Positions 45,835-53,971 are shown, numbered from the stretch's first letter. The stretch: DNA of 64,000 nucleotides from Haloimpatiens massiliensis (GCF_900184255.1 NZ_LT854640.1:226611-290610), one strand, 5' to 3'. Notes: generated by a model not told the origin, from the sequence alone. Made by a program: numbers and translations.

Positions 45835-47040
45835 TTAGTAATAATCATAATCCATGTTAGACCAGTTTTCTGCTTCCATTTCCATCTGTATATCTAGGTG
45901 GTAATCTAGTTGTTGTTCAACGCATCCAAAAAAATAGTTTATATCGTTGAAACATTGTCCAACATTTCTAAAATTATACCTTTTTTCTCTTTTAAAGAAA
46001 TAGTCTCCATTTTTATTGATGGGATATCTGAAAGTACTCGAGCATCCATCCCAATTATTAAGTTGCTCAATATATACAGAGCAATCTTCTACAGTGGTAT
46101 CATCTTCTGGTGCATTTGAATGCTCATCTATAGTTGATTGAGTAATTTTCCATAATTTTAATAAGCGATGCTTATACTTTGATAAGTCAGGAGATTTATT
46201 ATTTAAGCTACAATGTAAAATATAAATTTTCTTAAGCTCTAATTCAATTGAATTTCTAAATAAGTAACACATTGGTAGGAATAGATCTAGGTGACTATTG
46301 TTAGAATTCATTAGCTCTAATAGGTAATTGGCACATTCGGAATATGCTCTAATATAGGGATAAAAATCACGTTGAGAGAGTTTATATCCAATTACTGCCT
46401 GCTGATAGTAGTGTCCACCTTCTATTAATAAAGTAGGTTCGTGAGTGTATTTAGCAATGTATGTATCAATTGACATATTCATTAAAGATAATAGGGTTGT
46501 TTTCGCTCGCTCTACATTTTCGTAAATTGCAATATAGTCATAATGCTTTTGTTCTCTAAAAAATGCTTCCATTTTATTGTTAAATGGATACCTAAACATA
46601 TCTGACTCTTTATCAATATCAGAAATATTGGTTAGATACTTATACAACCAAATATAATTTGCGTTGGACTTAGTAGATTCACCAACTTGCTGATCTAATA
46701 ATTCAATACCAATTGCTAAATCATGACGCATTTTTGAGATGATGTCTTCTTGATTGATATTATATTTATATAAAGTTGCTTTTAGTATTAGTTCTAGACT
46801 TTGACGATAAAGGTAAGTAACTGCAAAAAACCAAGTGTCTAGTGTGGCGATATCACTATTCTCACAGACATCGGTTACTAAATGCTCAGCAATTAATTCG
46901 GCTGCTTTGAAATAACTATCAGAATATGATAAGAATTCATCACATAATTCTTTTGAATTGAGTAAAACAATTTTATCATCATCATGTTTATTGTATTTTG
47001 TAAAGTTTACATCCTTCCTAATCCAATGTTCACTTATCAT
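45835..47040 (-). CDS. Tandem HEPN-like protein in XRE operon
   Basis: This encodes 401 aa. Two halves look alike: YLYRQSLELILKATLYKY (about 71-88) versus YLFRNSIELELKKIYILH (about 259-276), SKMRHDLAIGIELL versus SKYKHRLLKLWKI, and FRYPFNNK versus FRYPINKNGDYFF. The RxxxxxLELxLK helix followed by an (R/K)H segment resembles HEPN domains, although I cannot show a canonical Rx4-6H active site. The ATG overlaps the stop of the XRE gene (ATGA), so the two are coupled like a toxin-antitoxin or regulated defence pair. It is adjacent to a restriction-modification system. It is an RNase candidate; the function is unproven. Confidence 0.65.
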   Translation of the reverse strand: MISEHWIRKDVNFTKYNKHDDDKIVLLNSKELCDEFLSYSDSYFKAAELIAEHLVTDVCENSDIATLDTWFFAVTYLYRQSLELILKATLYKYNINQEDIISKMRHDLAIGIELLDQQVGESTKSNANYIWLYKYLTNISDIDKESDMFRYPFNNKMEAFFREQKHYDYIAIYENVERAKTTLLSLMNMSIDTYIAKYTHEPTLLIEGGHYYQQAVIGYKLSQRDFYPYIRAYSECANYLLELMNSNNSHLDLFLPMCYLFRNSIELELKKIYILHCSLNNKSPDLSKYKHRLLKLWKITQSTIDEHSNAPEDDTTVEDCSVYIEQLNNWDGCSSTFRYPINKNGDYFFKREKRYNFRNVGQCFNDINYFFGCVEQQLDYHLDIQMEMEAENWSNMDYDYY

Positions 47041-47252
47041 ATTTTTTCCCCATCCTTATCCACAAAATACCCTTCAAATTCACATCCCAAAGCTTCAGCA
47101 ATCTCTTCTAATTCTTTAGTAGAAAAATTATCCCGCTTAAACTTATTAGCTAGATTCTGATTTGAAGTTCCTATTCTACGACTTAACTCAACAATCGTAA
47201 CATTTTTTCTCTTTAGTAAAATACGGAGTTTTTCACCCATAGTAAGCTTCAT
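47037..47252 (-). CDS. XRE-type HTH regulator
   Basis: This encodes 71 aa. ATG 47252 (MKLTMGEKLRILLKR) has AGGTGAT 5 bases upstream. The helix-turn-helix is VTIVELSRRIGTSNQNLANKFK (about residues 17-38). It ends in DGEKI and overlaps the HEPN-like gene start by 4 bases. It resembles the divergent XRE gene at 47461-47670 in the same layout and C-terminal NGEKV/DGEKI. It may repress its own operon through the CACTATAGAGTG dyad in its promoter. Confidence 0.85.
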   Translation of the reverse strand: MKLTMGEKLRILLKRKNVTIVELSRRIGTSNQNLANKFKRDNFSTKELEEIAEALGCEFEGYFVDKDGEKI

Positions 47253-47274
47253 TTTTATCACCTGCCTAAAGAAT

Positions 47275-47303
47275 ATAATACACTATAGAGTGAATTATAT
47301 CAA
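47275..47303 (-). promoter_or_regulatory. Promoter and dyad operator of the XRE-HEPN operon
   Basis: On the minus strand, TTGATA and TATTAT are separated by 17 bases. The spacer contains the dyad CACTATAGAGTG (47281-47292), well placed as an autoregulatory operator. Confidence 0.65.
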
Positions 47304-47332
47304 TTTTTATCTGGAAACTTAATTTTAAACTT

Positions 47333-47425
47333 TTAAGCAGATATGTCTTAAGCAGATATGTAGATGTCTTAAAAAATGATAAGCTAAAAAAAATAATTGA
47401 CATTATAAAACTAAAAGTTTATACT
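47333..47425 (+). promoter_or_regulatory. Promoter of the restriction-modification operon with direct repeats
   Basis: TTGACA (47397-47402) and TATACT (47420-47425) with a 17-base spacer form a near-consensus promoter, overlapped by AAACTAAAAGTTT. Upstream, TTAAGCAGATATGT is repeated in tandem at 47333-47346 and 47348-47361, followed by a related AGATGTCTTAA. These are likely operator repeats for one or both XRE proteins. Confidence 0.75.
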
Positions 47426-47460
47426 AGCAATATATTTTCCTTACAGATGGGGTGAGAAAG

Positions 47461-47670
47461 ATGACTATCTCAGAACAAATTAAAGTACTTTGTGTTAGGA
47501 GCAATATAAGTGTGGCAGAATTAGCCAGGAGATTGGGAAAGTCTCCTCAAAATCTTAATTCAAAGATGAAGCGAGAAAGTTTTACGATATCAGAATTAGA
47601 ACAGATTGCAGAAGTTGTAGAAGCAAAATTCGAAAGAAATTTTATATTAACAAATGGTGAAAAAGTATAG
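47461..47670 (+). CDS. XRE-type HTH regulator of the RM operon
   Basis: This encodes 69 aa from ATG 47461, which is placed 6-7 bases after GGGGTGA; a GTG at 47452 is the alternative. The helix-turn-helix is ISVAELARRLGKSPQNLNSKMK (about residues 15-36). It is 19 bases before the methyltransferase gene, the position of controller proteins in type II restriction-modification systems. It is clearly related to the divergent XRE protein, suggesting duplication and possible cross-regulation of the two operons. Confidence 0.87.
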   Translation: MTISEQIKVLCVRSNISVAELARRLGKSPQNLNSKMKRESFTISELEQIAEVVEAKFERNFILTNGEKV

Positions 47671-47689
47671 ATAAGAGAGGGAGTTATAA

Positions 47690-48742
47690 ATGATATTTCA
47701 ATTAGGAGAATTGTTTTGTGGACCGGGAGGTTTAGCTTATGGTGCTACAACAGCGAAAATTGAAAATAAGGAATATAGGATAGTTCATAAATGGGCAAAT
47801 GATTATGATCATGATACATGTGATACTTATATACATAATATATGTCCAGAAAGACCCGACTCTGTTATTTGCCAGGATGTAAGAAAATTGAATATAGGTT
47901 CTCTTGAAGCTATAGATGCATTAGCATTTGGTTTCCCATGCAATGACTTTTCAGTTGTAGGTGAACAGAAGGGATTTGATGGAGAGTATGGTCCTTTGTA
48001 CACATATGGGGTAAAAGTATTAAAAAAGTATAAACCAAAGTGGTTTCTAGCTGAAAATGTAGGCGGATTAAAGTCTGCCAATGATGGTGGAGCATTTAAA
48101 AAGATACTCAATGATTTAAAAAAAGCAGGATATAGATTATACCCACATTTATATAAGTTTGAAGAATATGGGATACCCCAGGCTCGCCATAGAATAATTA
48201 TTATAGGTATTAGAAAAGATTTACCTTACGAGTTTAGAGTGCCTTCGCCAGCTCCTTATGCTGGAATAGATAATACTTCTAGGAGTGCATTAGAAATACC
48301 ACCAATTCCTGAGGATGCACTAAATAATGAATTAACAAGGCAGTCAGCAATAGTAACGGAGAGATTATCATATATAAAACCAGGAGAAAATGCTTTTACA
48401 GCAGATTTGCCACAGGAGTTACAATTAAATGTCAAAGGGGCAAAGATAAGTCAAATATATAAAAGATTAGATCCTAATAGACCAGCTTATACAGTAACAG
48501 GTTCTGGCGGAGGTGGTACACATATGTATCATTATGCTGAACCAAGAGCATTAACTAATAGGGAAAGGGCAAGGTTACAGACATTCCCAGATAATTATGT
48601 ATTTAAAGGTTCAAAAGAAAGTGTAAGAAGACAGATAGGTATGGCAGTTCCAGCCAAGGGGGCAAAGATAATATTTGAAGCTATACTAAGAACATTTGCA
48701 GGTATTGATTATGACTTTATTCCCTGTAATGTAAATGACTAG
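47690..48742 (+). CDS. DNA (cytosine-5) methyltransferase
   Basis: This encodes 350 aa with AGAGAGGGAGTTATAA upstream. C5-methylase motifs in order are: I LFCGPGG (residues 8-14), IV GFPCNDFS with catalytic Cys 84, VI ENVGG (122-126), VIII QARHRI (164-169), IX RALTNRERARLQTFP (about 285-300) and X IGMAVPAKGA (about 317). The target-recognition region lies at about 180-280. It modifies cytosine in the site cut by the downstream nuclease; the target sequence cannot be read from the protein. Confidence 0.94.
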   Translation: MIFQLGELFCGPGGLAYGATTAKIENKEYRIVHKWANDYDHDTCDTYIHNICPERPDSVICQDVRKLNIGSLEAIDALAFGFPCNDFSVVGEQKGFDGEYGPLYTYGVKVLKKYKPKWFLAENVGGLKSANDGGAFKKILNDLKKAGYRLYPHLYKFEEYGIPQARHRIIIIGIRKDLPYEFRVPSPAPYAGIDNTSRSALEIPPIPEDALNNELTRQSAIVTERLSYIKPGENAFTADLPQELQLNVKGAKISQIYKRLDPNRPAYTVTGSGGGGTHMYHYAEPRALTNRERARLQTFPDNYVFKGSKESVRRQIGMAVPAKGAKIIFEAILRTFAGIDYDFIPCNVND

Positions 48743-48753
48743 GGGGGATTCGT

Positions 48754-50307
48754 TTGTTAAATTATTGGTGGGTTACAAGACCAAAGCGGAAATTAAATTC
48801 TATTCCAGATGTGTTGGCAACATTTGCTGATTTATCATTAGACCAAGAGTGGCAGGGACAAAGAGAATCACATTTATCGTTTGAAGATGCATTAGAACAA
48901 GCTGGTTTAAAGCGTATAGGTGAGCGCAGGGATCAGACCGGTGGTGGTGCGAGAACATATAAGGCTTGGGTTGCCAGCTTAGGATTAATATTCACTCAGG
49001 AGTCTACTAAAAAAATAAAGTTAACATTAGCAGGTGAAGCTATAATGGCAGGAGATTCTCCTGTTGAAGTATTGAAAAATCAGATTTTAAAATATCAGTT
49101 TCCATCCTCCTTTTCATTAAGCCGAGGAGTTCAAGTTGCTGAAAGGTTTAAAATAAGACCTTTTAGATTTCTTCTGAAATTACTAAATGATTCAGATATA
49201 GAATATTTGACAGAAGAAGAAATTGCAAAAATTATAGTTACTAAGGCAGAAAATGAAACAGATAAATGTTATAGATATATAGTGGAGAAAATTTTGGAAT
49301 TTAGACAAAGAGGTGACATGATTCATGAAGAGGATTTTTTTGATAAGTATAAATCCTCAAAAGGTAAAGTAAATCCTGAACATCCTTTTAGTCATTTAAT
49401 GGATTTAGCGAATACTATTGTAAATTGGTTGGAATATACACAGCTTGTAAAAAGAGAAAGTGGACAAGTATGCATTCTTGAGGATAAAAAATTGGAAGTT
49501 CAGCAGATTCTATCGGTACGTCCGCCTTTTATTGATCGTCCTGAAGAACATGAATATTTCCAAAGAAAATATGGTCTGGATCCTAAGCATAAAAAGGATA
49601 CTAGAAATCTTACAAAAACAAAGACTATTACAGCAAAAATAATTGCCGAACAGAAGATTAAACAGGCATATATTACAGAATCTCTAAAACAACCTATAAC
49701 TAAAATAACTACATATCTTATAGATAAAATAGTTGAGCAAACAGGTTTTGAAGACAAGCTGGTAGAAGAAACACTTTTAAAGTTGTATCCAAGAGGTTCT
49801 GTTGGCGCTTTTATGACAGAATACTTTGAAATGGCTTTCAAAGGAAGAGATGAAGCTATAGATTTTGAAAAAGCGACAGTTGAGTTATTTCAAAATGTTT
49901 TTGGGTTTCAAGCTAAACATGTAGGACCTATAGGTCTTACACCTGATGTATTAATTTTATCCAATGCAGACGGCTATCAAGCTATACTAGATAATAAGGC
50001 ATACAGTAAGTATACCATTAATAATGATCATCACAATAGAATGGTTCATAATTATATAAAGAATCTTAAACGTTATAGTAAGGCTGATGTTTCGCTTGCC
50101 TTCTTTTCATACATTGCGGGTGGATTTGGAAAGAATATTAGTTCTCAAATTAATGATATTGTGAATGTTACTGGCGTATCAGGTTCTGCAATAAGTGTGT
50201 CTAACATGATTAAGCTTGTTGAGTTATACGAACCTAAAAATTATACTCATAAAAATATCAGAGATATATTTTCTGTAAACAGGCAGATATTGTTGTCTGA
50301 CTTATAA
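48754..50307 (+). CDS. AlwI-family-like type II restriction endonuclease
   Basis: This encodes 517 aa starting at TTG, with AGGGGGGATTCG upstream. The N-terminus (MLNYWWVTRPKRKLNSIPDV) and overall length resemble AlwI-type enzymes. A PD-(D/E)XK-like site is visible near residue 393-415: GLTPDVLIL then AILDNKAYSKY. It follows the C5 methyltransferase by 11 bases and should cut unmodified DNA. Many AlwI relatives pair with adenine methylases, so pairing with a C5 enzyme is a small oddity. The family call is from memory of motifs. Confidence 0.75.
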   Translation: MLNYWWVTRPKRKLNSIPDVLATFADLSLDQEWQGQRESHLSFEDALEQAGLKRIGERRDQTGGGARTYKAWVASLGLIFTQESTKKIKLTLAGEAIMAGDSPVEVLKNQILKYQFPSSFSLSRGVQVAERFKIRPFRFLLKLLNDSDIEYLTEEEIAKIIVTKAENETDKCYRYIVEKILEFRQRGDMIHEEDFFDKYKSSKGKVNPEHPFSHLMDLANTIVNWLEYTQLVKRESGQVCILEDKKLEVQQILSVRPPFIDRPEEHEYFQRKYGLDPKHKKDTRNLTKTKTITAKIIAEQKIKQAYITESLKQPITKITTYLIDKIVEQTGFEDKLVEETLLKLYPRGSVGAFMTEYFEMAFKGRDEAIDFEKATVELFQNVFGFQAKHVGPIGLTPDVLILSNADGYQAILDNKAYSKYTINNDHHNRMVHNYIKNLKRYSKADVSLAFFSYIAGGFGKNISSQINDIVNVTGVSGSAISVSNMIKLVELYEPKNYTHKNIRDIFSVNRQILLSDL

Positions 50308-50471
50308 ATTAAATTACAAGAATGGATTTGACGGTAAAACTTATATGTTTTGAGTGGTTTACCAGCATTTTTTCATAGCAAACTTGAGAATATAAAAAAT
50401 ATAAATGTGCTCTTTTATATTGTCAAAAGTTTTTTTGCTTTAAGCTATCTATAATCTCATGTTTTTTATGA

Positions 50472-50510
50472 AATAAGAGCTAAAGATACATTCTCTGGCT
50501 CTTATTGTTT
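50472..50510. terminator. Bidirectional terminator after the nuclease gene
   Basis: AATAAGAGCT pairs with GGCTCTTATT, with a T-rich flank on both sides. It separates two convergent genes. Confidence 0.7.
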
Positions 50511-50531
50511 TGATGTCAAGTGTCTTAAAAA

Positions 50532-50915
50532 TTATAATAACGTAAACTGTACATCTGTAGAAGAAATAAACTCTACCTGCACTCTGTCTCCAATTTGGGC
50601 ATTGCATGAGACATACCATGGTGTAAATGCCTTGCATGCACCATGACCAATACCCTCAAACTGCTTAGCATACTGAACTCCATTTTCAAAAGGTCCATTA
50701 CCTGCAGCTTTAATTTCAAACGAATTATGACCATTAGTGAAATGAGCAGTATACGTCGAACCTCTAGCTATTCCATACTGTCTGGCAACATCAGACGGTA
50801 TCTTTACATAAGATTCACCTTCGATAAAAGTTCTGTTAGTAGGATTTCTGTATTCTCCCCAATCAATATGAGAAGGTTTGATTGTTACAACATAAATATC
50901 TCCAGCTTGTGGCAT
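50532..50915 (-). CDS. Hypothetical protein next to the restriction system
   Basis: This encodes 127 aa. ATG 50915 (MPQAGDIYVVTIKPSHIDWG) has TAGGAGGGATAAT upstream, preferred to the longer frame. The pattern GDIYVVTIKPSH followed by YVKIPSDVARQYGI and FVEF-like strands suggests a small beta-barrel. I do not recognise a family. Composition is less AT-biased than its neighbours (more G, C, W and H residues), suggesting transfer. It is convergent with the nuclease gene, and may be an accessory of the defence island. Confidence 0.65.
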   Translation of the reverse strand: MPQAGDIYVVTIKPSHIDWGEYRNPTNRTFIEGESYVKIPSDVARQYGIARGSTYTAHFTNGHNSFEIKAAGNGPFENGVQYAKQFEGIGHGACKAFTPWYVSCNAQIGDRVQVEFISSTDVQFTLL

Positions 50916-51258
50916 ATTATCCCTCCTATAAGTTAGGCAATAAAGCCTGTCCATTTAATATCATGCATATAACTTTTGGCATCATAACACTGTTATTTTA
51001 TCATATTAAAGGCATTAATGACAAATATTTGGATAGCTAATACATTTATTATTAATGTATTTAAAATGAATCCAAGGGAAGCCAAATTTATAAAGCTATG
51101 AGGTGATGACCTTTTTTGACATAATTTATCTATAAAATAAAGTAGCGAATATAATTTGTTTATAGAAATAAATTTAAGGTTATTTATAAGGGTCATACTA
51201 ATACAAGAACTGAGATATTTTATACTTAAGTTTAGCACCTTGAAAAATCAATAAGCGA

Positions 51259-51316
51259 TAGCAACCAGAAAAAGTCTTCTGTTTCACTTCAACCTTTTTC
51301 TGGAACGATACCAGGG
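51259..51316 (+). repeat. Array repeat R1, 5' half only
   Basis: The copy starts TAGCAACCAGAAAAAGTC. The first hairpin is CCAGAAAAAG/CTTTTTCTGG. It runs to GGAACGATACCAGGGGG and then breaks off at the central dyad, where unrelated sequence begins. The conserved 3' half (GACATAAACTGGAAGTTTAT) is missing. Confidence 0.85.
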
Positions 51317-51465
51317 GGCACGTCCAGCTAAGCTGGACCATACTAGCTGGTGAAAGTCCAGCAAAGGTAATCGTCAAGGAGCCTTTTAGCTAGCCACGGT
51401 GCATATAAGAAATTATATGTGCTAAGTGTGGTGACAAAGTGTTCGGAAGAATGCGAGCAAAAGTA
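51317..51465 (+). other. Structured non-coding fragment between R1 and R2
   Basis: This is 149 bases with several short stems (GTCCAGCT/AGCTGGAC, CTGG/CCAG, TAGCTAGCC, GCATATAA/TTATATGTGC). The words CTGGTGAAAGTCCAGC and GGTGACAAAGTGTTCGGAAG recall 5' domains of bacterial group II introns. No catalytic domain V or maturase is present, so at most this is a fragment. Identification is tentative. Confidence 0.35.
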
Positions 51466-51749
51466 TAGCAACCAGAAAAAGTCTTCTGTTTCACTTCAAC
51501 CTTTTTCTGGAACGACCCCAGCAGGTTGTGCGCAAATTATTTTCAATGCAATATTTTCATAATTAACTTTCAAAAATAACTTATGTTTTATCTTAAACCA
51601 ATAAAATAAGACTTTTTAAAACTATTTTAAAGACACATTTTTGGTTTTTTTATCAAAAATAAAATGCTAAACTAAAAACTTGCAAGCAATTTTGATTTTC
51701 GCACAACCTGCCAGGGGTCGTGACATAAACTGGAAGTTTATGTTTGCTA
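51466..51749 (+). repeat. Array repeat R2, split by an insertion
   Basis: The 5' half is 51466-51521 and the 3' half 51711-51749. Together they give TAGCAACC, the hairpin CCAGAAAAAG/CTTTTTCTGG, the central dyad ACGACCCC/GGGGTCGT, the hairpin CATAAACT/AGTTTATG and the end TTTGCTA. A 189-bp element with terminal inverted repeats is inserted exactly in the central dyad. Confidence 0.88.
51522..51710. mobile_element. 189-bp MITE-like element inside R2
   Basis: The termini CAGGTTGTGCG and CGCACAACCTG are perfect 11-base inverted repeats, with weaker pairing continuing inward (AAATTATTTT against AAAATTGCTT-type sequence). CCAG flanks it on both sides (51518-51521 and 51711-51714), consistent with a 4-bp target duplication. 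No coding sequence is present, so it would need a transposase elsewhere. Confidence 0.8.
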
Positions 51750-51902
51750 AAAATTTGAAAGTAAGGTTTTTTTATTTTATAAATTTATAGGTAATATTTA
51801 TAATATTTAATTAAATTAATACATTAATGTAATATAGTATGATATAGTTATATAAGCAAGCTTGTTAAAAATAGTAATTATTTAGGATAACTGAATAGTT
51901 AC

Positions 51903-52478
51903 ATGAAATATTTAAAAAAATTAATCGGTGAAAAGTGTTATTTGGCACAAATGGTTTATGATGATCATGAAAAATTTGCAGAATGGTTTACAGACATGAA
52001 TACAGCTATTGGGCTTGGAGATGCAGCAGGCAATTATTCTATAGAAAGAACTAAAGAATTTTTTGGAAAACATTATAGTAGCCAAGGTAATCATTTTTCA
52101 ATAGTTGATTTAAAAGAAGATAAGTTAATTGGATTTCGTTGGCTTAAAGAAGTATGCTCTGTAGATAGGTCAACGGAATTAGCTATTTTAATAGGTGATG
52201 AGAATTTCAGATGTAAAGGGTATGGTGTTGAAGCAATGCAGCTTATTGTAGATTATTGCTTTAACATATTAAACCTACATAATGTTATGGTAGTTGTTTA
52301 TTCTCATAATAATAAAGCAATACAAATGTATAAAAAAGTTGGTTTCAAGGAATTTGGAAGAAGGCGTGAATCTCATTTTATAGGTGGAAAGGCTTTTGAT
52401 GAAGTGTATATGGATATTTTACCTAAGGATTATAAAGGAAAATCAATTACAGATGTATATTTTTCTAATAATTTATAG
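51903..52478 (+). CDS. GNAT family N-acetyltransferase (RimJ/RimL-like)
   Basis: This encodes 191 aa starting MKYLKKLIGEKCYLAQM. The acetyl-CoA binding motif A is ELAILIGDENFRCKGYGVEAM (about residues 92-112, with R/K-G-x-G-V/T pattern). Motif B follows with NVMVVVYSHNNKAIQMYKKVGFKEFGRRRES (about 133-163). The ribosome site is weak. It is the first gene after R2 in the repeat array. The substrate is unknown; this type often acetylates ribosomal proteins, polyamines or antibiotics. Confidence 0.9.
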   Translation: MKYLKKLIGEKCYLAQMVYDDHEKFAEWFTDMNTAIGLGDAAGNYSIERTKEFFGKHYSSQGNHFSIVDLKEDKLIGFRWLKEVCSVDRSTELAILIGDENFRCKGYGVEAMQLIVDYCFNILNLHNVMVVVYSHNNKAIQMYKKVGFKEFGRRRESHFIGGKAFDEVYMDILPKDYKGKSITDVYFSNNL

Positions 52479-52549
52479 TTTTAAATAACGAAGAGATTAG
52501 TGGAAATATCACATATGCTACTGTATAGTTCAAGAAAATTATGAGGGTA

Positions 52550-52597
52550 GGGGGCGGTTCTCAAAATTGAAGCTATAAAAATTTGATAACCGTCCCT
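52550..52597 (+). terminator. Hairpin between the two acetyltransferase genes
   Basis: GGGGCGGTT pairs with AACCGTCCC across ~29 bases, followed by TATATATATG. It may attenuate readthrough into the second gene. Confidence 0.5.
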
Positions 52598-52619
52598 ATA
52601 TATATATGGGGGGAAAGCT

Positions 52620-53549
52620 ATGAATTTTGAAAAATGGTCGAAAGAAACAATAAAATATGATTTAGGTGATGGGTTTGTATTAGAAAGAGTAGATTACATA
52701 GAGTTTTCTAAATATCATGCAGTTTATCATGAGTTACAAAAGGCTAATGGATGGTTTAAGAAGAGCTTTGATATTATGCGTTCTACAGTTTGTAAAGATG
52801 ATGATTATTTTTGGATAATGAAAGATGGGCTTAAAGTTGGTGGAGTTCTTATAGAACCAAACCTTATAGGTGAATTATTTGTTATCCCACCTTATTCAGA
52901 TGAATATGAATTATTAAAAAAACTAAAAGAGATTTTAGTTTATTGGTCAGATGTAAATAAAGATATAGAAGCATTTGTAGTTAATCCAGCACAGATAGAT
53001 ATATATGAAAAAATAGGTTTTGTAAAAGTCGAGAGTGGTCGCTGGATGATAAGACCAACAGAAGAGTTTAACGTTATTTGGGAAGGTGATTTTAATATTA
53101 TTTTGCCTAAAGAACAGAACAAATTAGAAGTTGCACAATTAATATTTGAAGCATTTCAAAATGATGTAGGATCAAATTCCACATATAGTGTAGAAGAGCG
53201 TGCTTCGTGGATTGAAGATTATTTTAAAGATAATTATCATATAGAAATTTTAAATAAAGCTTCTACACTTATATATGATAAGAAAACTAAAGAATTAGTA
53301 GGAGTTTGCTTAATATCTTTATGGCAGGAATGGCCGCTAGTATGGGAAATAGCTGTTAAGCCAAGCTATGCAGGCAGAGGGCTTGGAACTAAAATGCTAA
53401 AAAAAGCATTATCAGTTTTAAAGGAAGAGTATCCAGTACTTAGGTTATATGTAGATGTGGAAAATGAAGCTGAAAATGTATATCATAATTTGGGATTTTT
53501 AAAGGGGCTTGAGCTTATGGATATGAAGCTTATAGTAAATGATAAATAA
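52620..53549 (+). CDS. Two-domain GNAT acetyltransferase
   Basis: This encodes 309 aa with GGGGGGAAAGCT upstream. The C-terminal GNAT domain (about residues 165-309) shows WEIAVKPSYAGRGLGTKMLKKAL (about 240-262) and VENEAENVYHNLGFLKGLE. The N-terminal half (about 1-160, including WIMKDGLKVGGVLI and PAQIDIYEKIGFVKVESG) looks like a degenerate GNAT fold, giving a tandem arrangement. Substrate unknown. It is followed by a terminator and repeat R3. Confidence 0.88.
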   Translation: MNFEKWSKETIKYDLGDGFVLERVDYIEFSKYHAVYHELQKANGWFKKSFDIMRSTVCKDDDYFWIMKDGLKVGGVLIEPNLIGELFVIPPYSDEYELLKKLKEILVYWSDVNKDIEAFVVNPAQIDIYEKIGFVKVESGRWMIRPTEEFNVIWEGDFNIILPKEQNKLEVAQLIFEAFQNDVGSNSTYSVEERASWIEDYFKDNYHIEILNKASTLIYDKKTKELVGVCLISLWQEWPLVWEIAVKPSYAGRGLGTKMLKKALSVLKEEYPVLRLYVDVENEAENVYHNLGFLKGLELMDMKLIVNDK

Positions 53550-53603
53550 TTAATGAAACATAAATTTTATAAATGAAAGTAGTAATCCCGGATTATTCAT
53601 GAT

Positions 53604-53656
53604 CTCAAATTCTATGATTTTAATTTTAAAAATACATAGGATTTGAGTTTTTTTAC
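53604..53656 (+). terminator. Terminator after the second acetyltransferase
   Basis: CTCAAATTCTATG pairs with CATAGGATTTGAG, followed by a T-run. This is a strong Rho-independent terminator. Confidence 0.88.
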
Positions 53657-53728
53657 TTTTTTTCATTATAAAATTCTTATGCATTTCATAAAAATTAAAA
53701 AAATTAGTTTGATACATATATTTACATT

Positions 53729-53818
53729 TAGCAACCAGAAAAAGTTTTTCGCTCCGCTACAGCCTTTTTCTGGCAGCACCCAGGGGTCGTGACATAAACT
53801 GGAAGTTTATGTTTGCTA
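53729..53818 (+). repeat. Array repeat R3, complete
   Basis: This is a 90-bp copy: TAGCAACC, hairpin CCAGAAAAAG/CTTTTTCTGG with a different loop (TTTTTCGCTCCGCTACAG), CACCCAGGGGTCGTG dyad, hairpin CATAAACT/AGTTTATG and the end TTTGCTA. Outer TAGCAA/TTTGCTA can pair to close the structure. Confidence 0.9.
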
Positions 53819-53827
53819 AAAGATTTT

Positions 53828-53971
53828 ACTCACCAGCTTTCAAAGATAGGTACAAATCTTAATCAGATAACAATGCTTTGTCATCAGGGAAAGGTAAATT
53901 GTGTGGATATAGCAGTGGTGAATAAGATTTTGAAGGAGGTATGGGAGGAATTAGTTTGTATTAGAAAGTAA
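53828..53971 (+). pseudogene. MobC-like mobilisation protein remnant
   Basis: The frame from about 53828 to TAA 53969-53971 reads HQLSKIGTNLNQITMLCHQG then KILKEVWEEL, resembling the C-terminal end of MobC relaxosome proteins (L(S/R)(R/K)IGNNLNQIA...LxxLWEEL). No start or N-terminal part is present; the frame runs straight out of repeat R3. This looks like a truncated piece of a mobilisable element joined to the array. Confidence 0.55.

Noticed and set aside
50993..51238. 81-aa hydrophobic minus-strand reading frame
   Set aside because: No convincing ribosome site, low-complexity I/L/N-rich composition and no recognisable family; most likely a chance frame in AT-rich DNA.
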